In this document: one piece after another, positions 13,301-24,825 of the stretch
Position numbering within the stretch: position 1 is the first letter of the stretch
How the letters are laid out: each line of letters starts with the position of its first letter
NCBI GenBank assembly: GCA_024138025.1
Contig: JAMXBD010002240.1
Coordinates: 62,001 to 126,000, forward strand
Origin: Combretum micranthum
Lineage: Eukaryota; Streptophyta; Magnoliopsida; Myrtales; Combretaceae
Length of the DNA: 64,000 nt
Direction: 5' to 3'
Notes under the pieces: model-generated
The model's database searches: none
Seen by the model: only the letters and a program-made list of their open reading frames with translations
Told to the model about the DNA's origin: nothing
Position numbers and translations under genes: made by a program

Positions 13301-13730
13301 GGGTTGGCTTACATCACTTCAACAATTTGAAATTGATGGTTGTCCGAATTTGACATCACTTCCGGAAAGCATGGGTTGGCTTACATCACTTCAACAATTT
13401 GAAATTGATCGTTGTTCGAATTTGACATCACTTCCAGAAGCATGGGTCGGCTTACATCACTTCAAAACTTCGAATTGATCGTTGTTCGAATTTGAATCCC
13501 TTCCAGAAAGCATGGGTCAGCTTACATCACTTCAACAACTTCAAATTGATGGTTGTCCGAATTTGACATCACTTCCAGAAAGCATGAGTGAGCTTAAGTC
13601 CCTGGAGGAGTTGCGGATTGCCGGATGTCCAGAGCTGGAGAAGAAGTGCAAGGAAGACAGTGGGGAGGAATGGCCTAAGATTGCTCATGTCGCAAATGTA
13701 CAGCTTGGATCGGTAAATCAAGATACATAA
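10325..13730 (+). pseudogene. CC-NB-LRR disease-resistance gene (RGA-type), frameshifted
   Basis: Intracellular immune receptor of the Rx-CC / NB-ARC / LRR class; these bind ADP/ATP and switch on defence on sensing a pathogen effector. The ATG at 10325 is chosen because MAESFLFN matches RGA-type N termini. CC domain residues about 1-150, with YDAEDLLGE as the EDVID-like region. VIGRADDK precedes NB-ARC; P-loop GMGGLGKT about 199-206; RNBS-A FQTTRWVCVS; kinase-2 KKYLLVLDDLWNE; RNBS-B GSKILVTTRN; GLPL-type CGGNPLAIRVIGG; RNBS-D CFAFCSLFPKDY; MHD motif KMHDLLHDLA. Then LRRs to a typical end GEEWPKIAHVANVQ, stop 13728-13730. The frame moves by one base near 11100, near 12936 and three times at 13437-13495 (those three sum to a codon but leave a stop at 13476-13478). 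It is otherwise well preserved and lacks introns in the coding part. It is either a recent pseudogene or an intact gene with base-call deletions; all five shifts fit single-base losses. Confidence 0.9.
12688..13590 (+). repeat. 72-bp tandem LRR repeats inside the NLR gene
   Basis: About thirteen head-to-tail units of 72 bp encode a 24-residue leucine-rich repeat of the form xIDGCPNLTSLPESMGxLTS. Variation between units is concentrated in the two or three codons before CPN and in the residue after SMG, where the solvent-exposed strand should lie. One unit (about 13040-13075) is a codon short. The near identity of neighbouring units points to recent expansion by unequal exchange or slippage. 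Confidence 0.9.
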
Positions 13731-14470
13731 ATAACAACATTTTATTGTGGATTATTGAAAAAACAAAGCATTATCGTAATTGATTTATTTTCTATTTTTG
13801 GTATTTATTTGATATGTAGAGATGGCGAAGGATTATTAGCAATCTGAAGGACTCCAACAGAAAGAGCCATGGAAAAGATAATGATGATGACTAGCCTCGT
13901 TATGGGAGTTTTGTAAAGAGATTTTGCTGGGTAATATTCTCTCTCTTTGTCTCACACACAAAAAAAAAAAAAAAAAAAAGAATTAAAAAGAAAATTTTGA
14001 TATTTTTTACTTTTAATTTCTGTGGATGTTCCTGTTTCAGCTGTATAGTTAAGTGTTTCATCACTGTAATTAATTAATTATGAGCTATGAACGGAATGAA
14101 TTTCGCTGAAGATGATTTTTTTTTTTTTGGAAATGAGGTTTTGGGTTCGTTCGAAACTATGTTCCTTTTGGTCATATACTGAAATTTTTGAACTTTAAAA
14201 GCATATTTTCAATGTTACAAATCTTTTGCTTTTAAAAATGACCAAAAATGTGTTCTGTCTTAATTATTACTTTCACTCATTTAAAATTTTTAATATGTGA
14301 AAATTACTATTATAATTTTTAATATGGAATGGAAATTTCCGTGTACTAAAGTCTATTGCAGCAAAACAAAGTATACGCTGTATTGCTAAAACTTGAAGGT
14401 TCCAGGCGCCTCTACAACATTTATTCCCAAATATTTCCTCAAAAAGTACAGGTTGTTCCAAAAAAAATTT
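13731..14470. other. 3' flank of the NLR gene
   Basis: AT-rich with homopolymer runs: an A-run at about 13960-13979 and a T-run at 14118-14129. Probable 3' UTR and downstream region of the resistance gene; no gene seen. Confidence 0.4.
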
Positions 14471-15135
14471 CTTCATTCGTTCGGTACATACTAGTCGCTT
14501 TTGTAGGTCTTAAATAATAAGCATTTATCTCTAGTTTGAAGTTTAGAGCAGTCAATAGACTTGATGTAGATGAGATAGCCGATGCGTTTATGAGCAAAGA
14601 AGCGGCTAAAAAGCGATCCCGGAGGCATAGGAATGAAGGCTGTCAGCCTTAAAAGGTCGGCCTCGATGGGAGCCAACAAAGCCGGATATAAGCCGCCAGC
14701 TTAGGGATATAGGCCGCCAGCCTAAGTGCCGACCTACTTTAGGCTGCTCGACGTTGAGTGACATGAACTCAAAACAGATTCTAAGTGTGACATAGTCATA
14801 GCATGTTCAGTACAAATTATCAAGTTTTGTTGTAATACTTGAAAGTAATTAGGGCAAAGCCTTCTTTGATTCTATTCACTCATATTCGTAATGAACAGTT
14901 TTGTACAAATATATAGACATACTAGCCTACTGATAAGGACATTTACAGAAATTAAGGAATCAAAAGATTACAATCTAGGAAACTACCAATTGTATACAAT
15001 CTTGAGAATTAAGGAAGAAATCCCTAAGATTATGGAGAAAAATTTCTTAATACTTTCGGTACATACTAGTCGCTTTTGTAGGTCTTAAATAATAAGCATT
15101 TATCTCTAATTTGAAGTTTAGAGCAGTCAATAGAC
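14470..15135. repeat. Direct repeat pair (about 90 bp) flanking a 480-bp core
   Basis: About 14475-14562 and 15045-15132 are nearly identical (both start TCGGTACATACTAGTCGC and end GCAGTCAATAGACT). The core contains GC-richer GCCGCCAGC-type words at 14690-14730 and an AACTCAAAACAGATTCTAAG phrase (14767) also found in the downstream segment copies. It could be a small terminal-repeat (TRIM-like) element or a tandem duplication; I see no clear primer-binding site. Confidence 0.4.
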
Positions 15136-15960
15136 TGTATCATGTGAATTCATACAGTAGACTCATATTAGAAACATTAACAGACAACAGATATTTGGTA
15201 AATGGTAGCTGATATGATAGCTAACAATACGGGAGCTAATGGCCACTTGTATATAGGGGTATATGGTCTATATACCACTCTCGTAAACACTTCAATCGAG
15301 AACTGCAGCTAATGGCCACTTGTATATTTGCATGTTTCCAGGGGAGTTATCTTGTGGTGCAAGGCTAGTTGAAGTAACTAAAATGGCATTAGTGAAAGGG
15401 AAAGGGACAGAATGTTTTCTCTTGAGAAGGTGAGTGCCAACACAATCGATTATCTACTTCATCCATGTTGTTTAAAAATCAACCTGTCTATTAGATAGAA
15501 AATGGAGTAATTAAAGCGATTTTTTATCTCAAACAGATCATAACTACTTAACTCTCTTGAACATTTTTCAATAACTAGATAAGTGTGTCGTTAGGATTGT
15601 AAATGTGTGTATATCATAGTTATAGCATGTAGTGTATAATTTTCAACTTTTGCATTAATTGTTCTTGCAATTACATGGATCTCTTATACTGCTCTAGCAT
15701 ATGATATTCCAATAGACGATATGATGTCCATATTTGCCAGAAGAGGAAATCTGGTTTGTCTTGATTGTGAAATTCAAACTGAATTGGAATAAACAATTTT
15801 GTTGTGTTTTGGCCTTTTTTTTTTTTTTTTTTTTTTTTTACTTCTTAAAGAATTTTTGTGATACAAGATATATATCTTCTTATAATACATTTCTGTGTTG
15901 TAATATATATGCCATTGAATCAGTAAAGTCAGCACTGCAACAAAGGAAGTATAGTGTAGA
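15136..15960 (+). repeat. Partial copy of the 3.1-kb segmental repeat (copy 1)
   Basis: It carries the GAGAACTGCAGCTAATGGCC and AACTAAAATGGCATTAGTG phrases (about 15297 and 15376), then the TACTGCTCTAGCATATGATA phrase (about 15690), in the same order as the later copies. No intact frame. A long T-run lies at 15815-15839. Confidence 0.5.
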
Positions 15961-16124
15961 TTAGGAGCTGTGTGATTTATATGCTTGTGAGAAAATCTGG
16001 GCAAAAAGAACATTTGAAGCAAATACAAAAAAGGTTTTTGGGGTAGAGAGGAGAAGGGGGGTAAAAAAAAAAAAAAAAAAGAAGAAGCAATACTTGCAAT
16101 AAAATGATGCAATTAGAAGTTGAG

Positions 16125-19100
16125 GAAGCTCATTCTAATACCATGACTTCATCCTAAACCAATAGAAAGCAAACTTGCAAAAATTGTACAATTCAAAGTG
16201 ATTCTATAAAAGCTCTTGAAGGAAGTTGGTAGCAGTATGCTTCAGGGTCATCCGGTTTCTGTCTTGTACATAGAATTGGTGAGGACTGAGGATTGAAAGA
16301 GGAAAGCTAAAGTTGCATTATTTGAAACATACTTTGAGTGAATTGCTTGCCCCTTATTACACTTCAATTTTTGCATCATTTTGATTGCTCTTTCAATATG
16401 GGACAGTAAATTGGCTTTGAAGCTTGATAAAATCTGGTCAAATTTGGAGTTTTGAGCACATTCAAGTTGCTGATTTTTCATTATGTAGTTAGTAATGTAG
16501 TCTTCTCATGATACTGCTAGATTTATAAAATGAAGTTGAAATTTAGATTCCAAGTCCATTTTCCTAAGTGTCCTATGTTTTTTCTCACCTGTTAAATTTA
16601 CGGAGAGGCTAACTTGTTAAATTTGGACAGTAATCCAAATCTATGGTATGTTCGTGAGGGACTCTCCTTATGTTTGGAATTACCTGCATTTATTGTATTT
16701 TTGTTAGTTTTCTTCAGTTTAATGTTCAATGCCAATGGAATTGAAATTTCCTTACAATGAGATTTATATTTTGAGTTTGGCTTGTGGCGATGATGCATCA
16801 AATTTGAGAATTTGATGTTTAGAGATTGACTTATACGGTTTTATAAACAAGGATATCAAGTTCTATGAAAACGGAAGGTTGTACTTTATAAATTTAAAAG
16901 CAGAAGAGAAAGTATTAGTAATATTGAGATTCAGACTTTTAAGTTCAATACTTGCAGATCCTGGAGGTAGAATTACATCAAACTGATGTGGTATCGTGGG
17001 AAAGGCAGCAATTATGAACATACTGGATGAATTTGGTAATTTATAGCTGATATAGTTGTTAAAGCCTGGAGCAGAAGTGTTGCTATAGGGGTATACAGCA
17101 CTCTCATACTGACTCTAATTGTTCGATCAAGATCTGCAACCAAAGGCCACTTTGTGCACAATTTCAGGGTGTATATGTTGAGCACAAGGCCAGCTGAAGT
17201 AACTGTAATGGCATTAGTGGAAAGGGATAGGAATGTTTCTCTTGAGAGGTAGGTGTCAAGACATAGGAAATAAGTCTATCAGCTGTCTATTAGATAGAAA
17301 GCTGGGGTGATTAAAGTGACATTGAACTCAAAACAGATCCTAAGTATGACATAGTCATAGCATGTTCTGTACAATTTTTCAAGTTTGTTGTAATTGCTCT
17401 TGCATTTGCATGGATATTCTATACTGCTCTAGTATATTGCTCTCCAGTACAATATGATATCCATATTTGTTGAAAGATGATTTTGGATAATTTTTTTGGT
17501 CCATATTTGTTGTCTCAGTTAGACGCCACTAGTTCAAAAATGTGTTAAAAAGTACTTTAGCCTTTGATGGTTTAAAATAGTAGTCCAACATAGAAACAAA
17601 TTTTTTTTGGTGAAACCAACATGTTCCATATTGCTGAGGATATTTAAGCACGGTAATAGACCACCATACGTGAACAAAGTTTAATTCCTTCAAGAAAACC
17701 ATCATTTGCCTCGGTTTTTTAATCTAATCAGAATATCTAGAAAGGCTATAAGCACGTGTTAAACCAATCGAGTCATCGGATGATTGAGTCATTATATAGG
17801 AATGTAAAAACCTCATATCCATAGACTTGAAAAACATTTCTGGAACTGGTTAATGATATTACATCTATTCTTAGATTAAGTTATGATCATCTTCCATCAC
17901 AATTAAAGCAGTGCTTGCATTTTGTTCATTGTTTCCAAGGATACTTTATTCAAATGTCTACTCCAAGTAGCGAATCATGATGCTGAAGACATAGCACATG
18001 AATTTTTGTGTACCTTATTGAGCGTTATGGAAATTCAGATTTAATTTGACACTTACAGACACTGGAGGTGGAATTACAACTATGAACATGTCAGAGAAAT
18101 TTGGAAAATGGGGAAAAAAATGGGGAAAGAAAGTTAGCTTGTTACAGCCTATGATCTGTGGTATTCTGATGCATTGATGATCAATTGTTTGAGTGAGAAA
18201 TCCATCGATGAACACTCCTTTCCCATCCACGACGTGTTCAGGCTGAAGGCAAGGCTGATTGAAGTAACAATAGTGCCGTTGGTAGAAGGTGGGCTGCTTT
18301 TCTGGAGAGGCATGCAATATGGTCAACAGTATGATGTGGTCAATAATGATTGGGTCAATATTTTTTCAATATCTTTTAATAGTATTTAATTCTTTTGAAT
18401 AGGATTATCAGATATTTTTTTTGTCATGATTCAGAAGAATATATTTTGAATATCATTTACTAGGGTTTTTTCTTTTTTAGTCCTTTTTCTTTTTCGACAA
18501 ATTTTAGTTTTCAATAAATTGTATGCCTTACTGTCTTTCCAAAACTCAATTTTATCTATTATTTTCGATTTTTGGATGCCATTTACCTAGGTATTCTTAA
18601 ATTTATTTGTTATTTGAATATCACATTCTGGCATTCATGCATTGAATTAACAGTTTGTGATATTTTCCTATCCTTTTGCTGCGTCGTGTGATTTGGCACC
18701 ACAACATGATAATTTGCTTTGGATGAATTCAATTAGATTAGATTAGTAAATGATATCTTCCTGTTGCTTGTTCTAGCTAACATGTTCATCGTGGAATTTA
18801 AGTTAATTCAATATTGAATTTGCAAAGGATTTGTTTCTAATGATCAATAAGTTTAAAAAAAAAATCTGCATAAAATTTGTATTTTAGCACTATGCTTCCA
18901 GTTACATCCTTACTATCTTGAAGAATTAAGTTTCTTTCTTTTGCCTGTGGCCTTTCCTAATCGGTATTTGCTCTTATCTGAATTTGTTTCCATAAAAAGA
19001 ATTAGTGCCATTATTTCCATGTCTTCTTTCATCTTCATACTATGTCTTTATTATAGTTCTCATTGGGTGTGCTTGATGCAATCCACTGGAACTTAAATTA

Positions 19101-19330
19101 AACAAGAGAGATTATCTTATTAAAAGTCATATGATATAAATGCCAGTGGATCAGTCCGGGTGCAATGCAGTGCAAGATGGATGTGTAATGCTGTGTACTT
19201 TATGCCAGAGAGAGAGAGGAGAGGGAGGAGAGAGGGGGGCGGGGGTTTGGTAGAAAAACAATTCCAGCAAATAAGGAGAAGGTATTGCAAAAGGGCATTT
19301 TTTGCAATTACAGGATATAATTCCAAATTA
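16125..19330 (+). repeat. Segmental repeat copy 2 (about 3.2 kb)
   Basis: Ordered landmarks recur at a period of about 3.1-3.2 kb: CTTCATCCTAAACCAATAGA (16147), ATTTAAAAGCAG...AGATTCAGACTTTTAAG (16893-16943), GATCCTGGAGGTAGAATTAC (16957), the GCATTAGTGGAAAGGGATAG phrase (17211), an NB-ARC relic (17851-18025), a GGAGGTGGAATTACAACTAT phrase (18063), GATTTGGCACCACAACATGA (18691) and TTAAACAAGAGAGATTATC (19097). No long open frame; the short frames are chance. Function unknown. Confidence 0.65.
17851..18025 (+). pseudogene. NB-ARC fragment (RNBS-D region) relic
   Basis: A frame around 17861-17915 reads TSILRLSYDHLPSQLKQC, matching FILRLSYDHLPSQLKQC of the resistance gene at about 11523-11570. 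The following FVHCFQG...STPSS and DAEDIAHEF pieces correspond to its FPKDY ... PPPSS ... DVEDKAHEY stretch but need frameshifts and lack about 60 bp. It is a short dead fragment with no P-loop or LRR nearby. Confidence 0.75.
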
Positions 19331-22300
19331 GGAATTGCATTTTTTCATGCCTTTACTCCATCCTGAAGCAATAGAAAGAAAACTTGCAAATATGGAATCG
19401 ACTGCAAATGATTCTGTAAATCTTTATAAGGAAAATTGATGAACCAGATTTGCAAATATTGAATCGAAGGAAAATTGATGAACAAGACATTTCAGATTCA
19501 TCCCTTATTTCCTCTGTCCATGCATAGAATTGCTTGCACTCATCATACTTTTAACTGTTCAATCCTTTTAATCATTCTTTTAATATGTGAAAGTAATTCA
19601 TTTATGGAGCATGACAAAATCTGTTGAAATTTGGATTTTGGAGCTCAATTCAAGTTGCTGATATTCCATTATGAAGATAGTAGTGTATAATCATGTCATG
19701 ATTCTGCTGAAATTTCATATTCTAATTTCCCTTTATCAAGTGTTGTGTATGCTCTTTCTTACCTCAATTATGAAACTTGTGCTTTGGCTTGATCAATTGC
19801 ATATAACTTATCAAAATTGTGAATGGTTTAAAGAATTTTTAAAGAGAGCAATGCAAATCAAAATTATGATATGTTCCCAAAGGACTAAGTTTTGAATAAA
19901 CTGTACTTATTCTTTCTCTTGTGTAGAATTAGGTTGTAGCTTTCATCAATTTAAGAATATAGTGCTAGTGGAATGTGAATTTCCATATAATGAGATTCAA
20001 ATTAGAGAATGTGATTTTGGAGTTTGAATTACACGGTTTTATAAACAAGAATATTGAGTTCTGTGAAAACGTAAGGTCATACTTTATAAATTTAAAAGCA
20101 AAGAGAGTATCAGTAAAATTGGGATTCAGACTTTTATGCTCAAAACTTGCAGATCCTGGAGGCAGAATTACATCAAACTGATGTGGTATCATGGGAAAGG
20201 CAGCAATTATGAATGTACTGGATAAAGTTGGTAATTTATAGCTGATATAGTTGTTAAAGCCTGGAGCAGAAGTGTTGCTATAGGGTTATATGCCACTCTT
20301 GTACTGACTCTAATTGTTCGATCAAGAACTGCAACCAAAGGCCACTTCATATATGCACATTTTGAGGGGGCATATATTGAGCACAAGGCCAGCCAAAGAA
20401 ACTGTAATGGCATTAGTGGAAAGGGATGGGAATGCTTCTCTTGAGAAGGTAAGTGTCAACACAATAGGAATATAAGTTGTCATCTGTCTATTAGATAGAA
20501 AGCTGGGTGATTAAAGTGACATCGAACTCAAACAGATTCTAGTGTGACACAGGCATAGCATGTTCTGTACAAATTTTCAAGTTTTTCTGTAATTGCTCTT
20601 TGCATTTCCATGGATTTTCTATACTACTGTAGTATATTGCTCTCCTATACAATATGATATCCATATTTGCCGAATAAGGATTTTTTTTTTGTCCATATTT
20701 GTTGTCTCAATTAGATGCCACTTGTTTCAAAACGTGTGTAGAAAGTACTTTAGCCTTTGACGGTTTAAAATAGTAGTCCAACATAGAAACAAATTTTTTT
20801 GGTAAAACCAACATGTATCATTTGCTGAGGATGTTTGAGCACGGTGTAGCCTTGAAGAAACCATCATTTGCATGCCTTATTAATTTAATCTAATCAGTAC
20901 CTCTAGAAAGGCTAAGGCATGTGTTAAACCAATCTATGAGTCATCTGATGAATGAGTCATTCATATGTGAATGTAAAAACCTTTCAGTACACCAGACTTG
21001 AAAAACATTTCATGGAACTAGATAAAGATATTGCATCTATTCTTAGGTTAATTATGATCATCTTCCATCGATTATAGCAGTGCTTTGCATTTTGTTCATT
21101 GTTTCCAAAGGACTACTTTATTGAAACGTCTACTGTCAGATCTCACAAGGAATCTGTCCAACCACCTCCAAGTAGCGATCATGATGCCAAAGATATAACA
21201 CATGAATATTTGTATACCTTATTAAGCGTTTTGTCAGACTTCTAAGTTGACACTTGCAGGCCCTGGAGGTGGAATTACAACTATGAACATGTCAGAGAAA
21301 TCTGGTAAATGGGAAAAAATGGGGAAAGGAAGTTAGCTTGTTACGGCCTAGATCTACGGTATGCTGATGCATTGATCTATCCAATTGTTTGAGTGGGAAC
21401 ACCATCCGATGAACACTCATATCCCATCACAGCCGAGTTCAGGGCTGAAGGCGAGGCTGATAGAACGAAGGGGATTGCTTTTCTGGGGCAGGTATGTGTT
21501 ATTGTCAACAGTGATGATGCAGTCAATGATGATTGGATCAATATTTTTTTTAATATCTTTTAATAGTATTGAATTAGAGAATTAATAGCTTTTCATTAAC
21601 ATCTTACAATAGGATTTAATGTCTTTTAAATAGGATTCAATAGGATATTTTTTTTAATCATGATTTAAATGATTATCTTTTGAATATCATTTACTAGGGT
21701 TTTTCCTTTTTTTAGTGCTTTTTCCTTTTTTGACAAATTTTAGTTTTTCAATATAAATTTTACCCTTACCGTCTTTCTCAAAACTCGAATTAATCTGTTA
21801 ATTTAGATTTTTGGATGCCATTTAGCGAGGTATTCTTAGAATCAATAGTTATTTAAAGATCACATTCTAGTATTTGTGCGCGAATCAACAGTTTGTGATT
21901 TAAATCTTTTGCTGTGTCAAGGGATTTGGCACCATAACATGATAATTCGATTTGGATGAATTCGATTTGGTTAGATTAGTATAATACTACTTTCTTGTTG
22001 CTTTTTCTAGCTAGCTTTGTTCATCGTGTAATTTAAGTTAATTAATATTGAATTTGCAAATGATTTGTTTCTAATGATCAATAAGCTTAAAAAAAAATGA
22101 AAACTGCATAAAATTTGTATGTTGGCACTATGCTTCCAGTTACCTCTTTACCATCTTGAAGAATTAAGTTTCCATTATTTGCCTTTGCCCTTTTTACTAA
22201 TTGGTATTTGCTCTTATTTGAATGTTTTCAAATAAAAAGAGTTTAAAGTGGTCATTGTTTCCGTATGTCTTCTTTCATCTTCATACTATGTTATTATTAT

Positions 22301-22435
22301 AGTTCTCCTTGGGTGTGCTTGATACATTCCACTGGAACTTAAAATAAACAAGAGAGATTGTCTTATTAAAAGTCATATGATATACGTGAAAAAAAGCAGT
22401 TTTTGCAATTACATAATGTAATTCCAAATTGAGGA
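19331..22435 (+). repeat. Segmental repeat copy 3 (about 3.1 kb)
   Basis: Same landmark order as copy 2: CTCCATCCTGAAGCAATAGA (about 19355), GATCCTGGAGGCAGAATTAC (20153), GCATTAGTGGAAAGGGATGG (20409), NB-ARC relic (21021-21235), GGAGGTGGAATTACAACTAT (about 21265), GATTTGGCACCATAACATGA (21924), AAACAAGAGAGATTGTC (22346). Overall close to copy 2, with scattered small indels. No intact coding frame. Confidence 0.65.
21021..21235 (+). pseudogene. NB-ARC fragment relic in copy 3
   Basis: Reads in pieces as DIASILRL, then a broken YDHLPS, then CFAFCSLFPKDYFIE-like coding, then QPPPSS and HEYLYTLL, following the RNBS-D to post-NB-ARC region of the gene at 11520-11720. It is longer and less deleted than the copy at 17851 but has frame losses and a TAG inside. 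No catalytic P-loop or MHD motif is left. Confidence 0.75.
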
Positions 22436-23361
22436 ATCGCGTTTTTTCATACCTTTACTCCATCCTGAAGCAATAAAAAGCATACTTGCAAATGATTCTG
22501 TAAAGCTTCATAAGGAAAATTGATGAACAAGACATTTCAGACTCAATCCCCTATTTCCTCTGTCCATGCATAGAATTGAGTGCACTCATCACACTTCTAA
22601 CTGTTTTTATCCTTTTAATCATTCTTTTGACATGTGAAAGTAATTCATTTTTGGAGCATGACAAAATCTATTAAAATTTGGATTTTGGAACTCGATTCAA
22701 GTTTCTGATTTTCCATTATGAAGATAGAAGTGTGTAGTCATGTTATGATTCTGCTGGATTTATAAAATCAAGCTGAAAATTTCAGATTCTAATTTCCCTT
22801 TTCCAAGTGTTGTGTATGCTCTTTCTTGTCTTAATTATGAAACTTGTGCTTTGGCTTGATCAATTGCATATAACTCGTCAAAATGGTGAATGGTTTAAAG
22901 GATTTTTAAAGAGAATAATGCAAATCAAGATTATGATATGTTCTCAAAGGACTCTCTTAAGTTTAGAATAAACTGCACTTACAGTATCTCTTATGTAGAA
23001 TTAGGTGGTAGCTTACATCAATTCAAGTATATAGTGCTTGCAATGATGATGCATTAAGATAGAGAATATGATCTTAAGAGATTGAATCACATGGTTTAAT
23101 AAACTAGTATATAACAAATGCCATAAGAACATAAGGTGGTGCTTTATCAATTTAAAAGCGGAGAAAGAAGAATCAGCAACATTGAGATTTGAACTTTTTA
23201 AGTTGAAAACTTGTAGATCCGAGAGGCCTAATTGCATCAAATTGGTGAAGCATCATGGTGAGGGCAGCAACTATAAACATAACAGAGAGATTCGGTGAAT
23301 GGATAGCTGATATAGAAGCTCACGAGTACAGAGCAAAAAGCATTTCCATGATATTGAAGAT
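22436..23361 (+). repeat. Segmental repeat copy 4 (truncated)
   Basis: It begins with CTCCATCCTGAAGCAATAAA (22458) and runs through the AACATTGAGATTTGAACTTT (about 23177) and GGTGAGGGCAGCAACTATAA (about 23257) phrases, then passes into an EF-hand relic instead of the order seen in copies 2 and 3. Confidence 0.6.
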
Positions 23362-23635
23362 AATGACTTGAAGCAAATGATTGAAAAGATTGATGTGAAT
23401 GGAGATGGATGAAAAAGATGAGGTTGATGTGGATTAAAAAAGATGGAACGGGTTCATCACGGTGGAGGAATTGAGGGCAGTGTTGGCTTCTTTGAGGCTG
23501 AAGCATGGAAGAACTATAGAACAGTGCAAGAAAATGATCGAGAAGATTGATGTGGATGGAGATGGCATTGTCAACTTTGGGGAGTTTAAGCAGATGATGA
23601 AAGCTGGTGGTTTTGCTGTATTGAGTTCAGCTTGA
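23362..23635 (+). pseudogene. Calmodulin-like (CML) EF-hand protein relic
   Basis: Encodes parts of a plant calmodulin-like Ca2+ sensor. 23362-23409 reads NDLKQMIEKIDVNGDG, the end of a helix plus the DxNxDG Ca2+ loop. 23408-23434, in another frame, reads the acidic linker DEKDEVDVD, followed by a stop. 23447-23635 reads [20 protein letters not shown], then [20 protein letters not shown] (a full last EF loop, [12 protein letters not shown]) and a KQMMKAGGF tail with a TGA at 23633-23635. Relative to a four-hand CML, part of hand 2 and the first half of hand 3 are deleted and nothing recognisable of hand 1 remains, so it cannot give a normal sensor. Sitting at the end of a segmental repeat suggests the segment captured it. 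Confidence 0.8.
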
Positions 23636-23640
23636 CATAC

Positions 23641-24825
23641 TTGTATTTGTAGAAATGTTATAGCAAATTAGCTATGCGACTTTCTTTTTACCTTTTCTCC
23701 AAATCTTGGAAGAAATTTGTGATTTGCTCCTGAGTGGCTATAAGGATGCTTCGGTTTGATTGTGGTAGAAATAAAGAGAATTCCACAATGCTTTGTTGAT
23801 TTTCTGCTCCATGCATTTCATTTCCTTTGAGATTACAAGGGAGCAGGAGATATTATGTTCCTTATGAAGAGGCGAACGAATCATAGGAAATTTATTGTTA
23901 TGTTTAGATAATAATGATAGGAAAAACACAAGCTCGCCAGCAACTAATAAGAGAGGGGAACGAATTCCAAGGAATTACAAGTTATGAAAGGTCATGTTTT
24001 TGATAATTACAGCTTGATATGACTGAACACCCATAATAGCTATCATTCAATTGGATTTAGTGGAATTTTAGTTGATTGTAGAAATGGAAGGACAAGGACC
24101 TAACATAACAACAAAACATCCAAACTCTAGTATTGATTAGACTGCATTTATGAGGAAGAGAAAAAAGACAGACATCTCTAGTTATCATCAATTAATACAA
24201 AGTTGCTCAACTTTAGCAAGACAGAAACAAGTCTTGAAAGTGTTTATGGCAGACTAGTTTTCATGTTTGTGGTTTTACAACCCAAACAACACCATTGCAT
24301 CTTAACTAACCCTTTTTAATGCAATCTGCAAGTAGTTATTCTAGGCAATGCTTAATTTATTTAGTTTAGAGCAATTCTTCCAATCTCAAAATGGATTCTA
24401 CCTTTATCTGATCTGGTTTCCTTGACCTTTCTTAATAATGAGCAATCGATGATCTTTTTAATACAAATCCACCAGAGCAAAACCTATGATGCTGTTGCTC
24501 TCTCCATGATGAAGACAACTAAAAATTGAAATAACAGATAATTTGATGTTTTCAGCAGATTTCACTAAACCAAGAATGAACTATTTGATTTATTTAGATA
24601 TTTAATCTATTATCATCAGTTAAATACAATTTGAAGGACCATATCATCCTTGGTTCATATTCCACTGGTAGAAGTAACATTTTGGTCGATGGCCTGAAAA
24701 CATACTACGCTTAACAACATTGAGATATAGCGTTTGAAAATATATTGAATGGGAAAATTATTCAAGAAAGAGAATAAAATGATAAATAATAATTAAAGAC
24801 ATGTGACATTATAAATATTTTATAA
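23641..24825. other. Intergenic DNA, nothing recognised
   Basis: AT-rich, no coding or repeat structure recognised. Confidence 0.4.

Noticed and set aside
15774..16112. Minus-strand frame with poly-lysine and poly-phenylalanine
   Set aside because: Produced by the T-run at 15815-15839 and the A-run near 16065.
19160..19366. Frames over the AGAGAGGAGAGGGAGG tract
   Set aside because: Purine-rich low-complexity DNA within a segment repeat.
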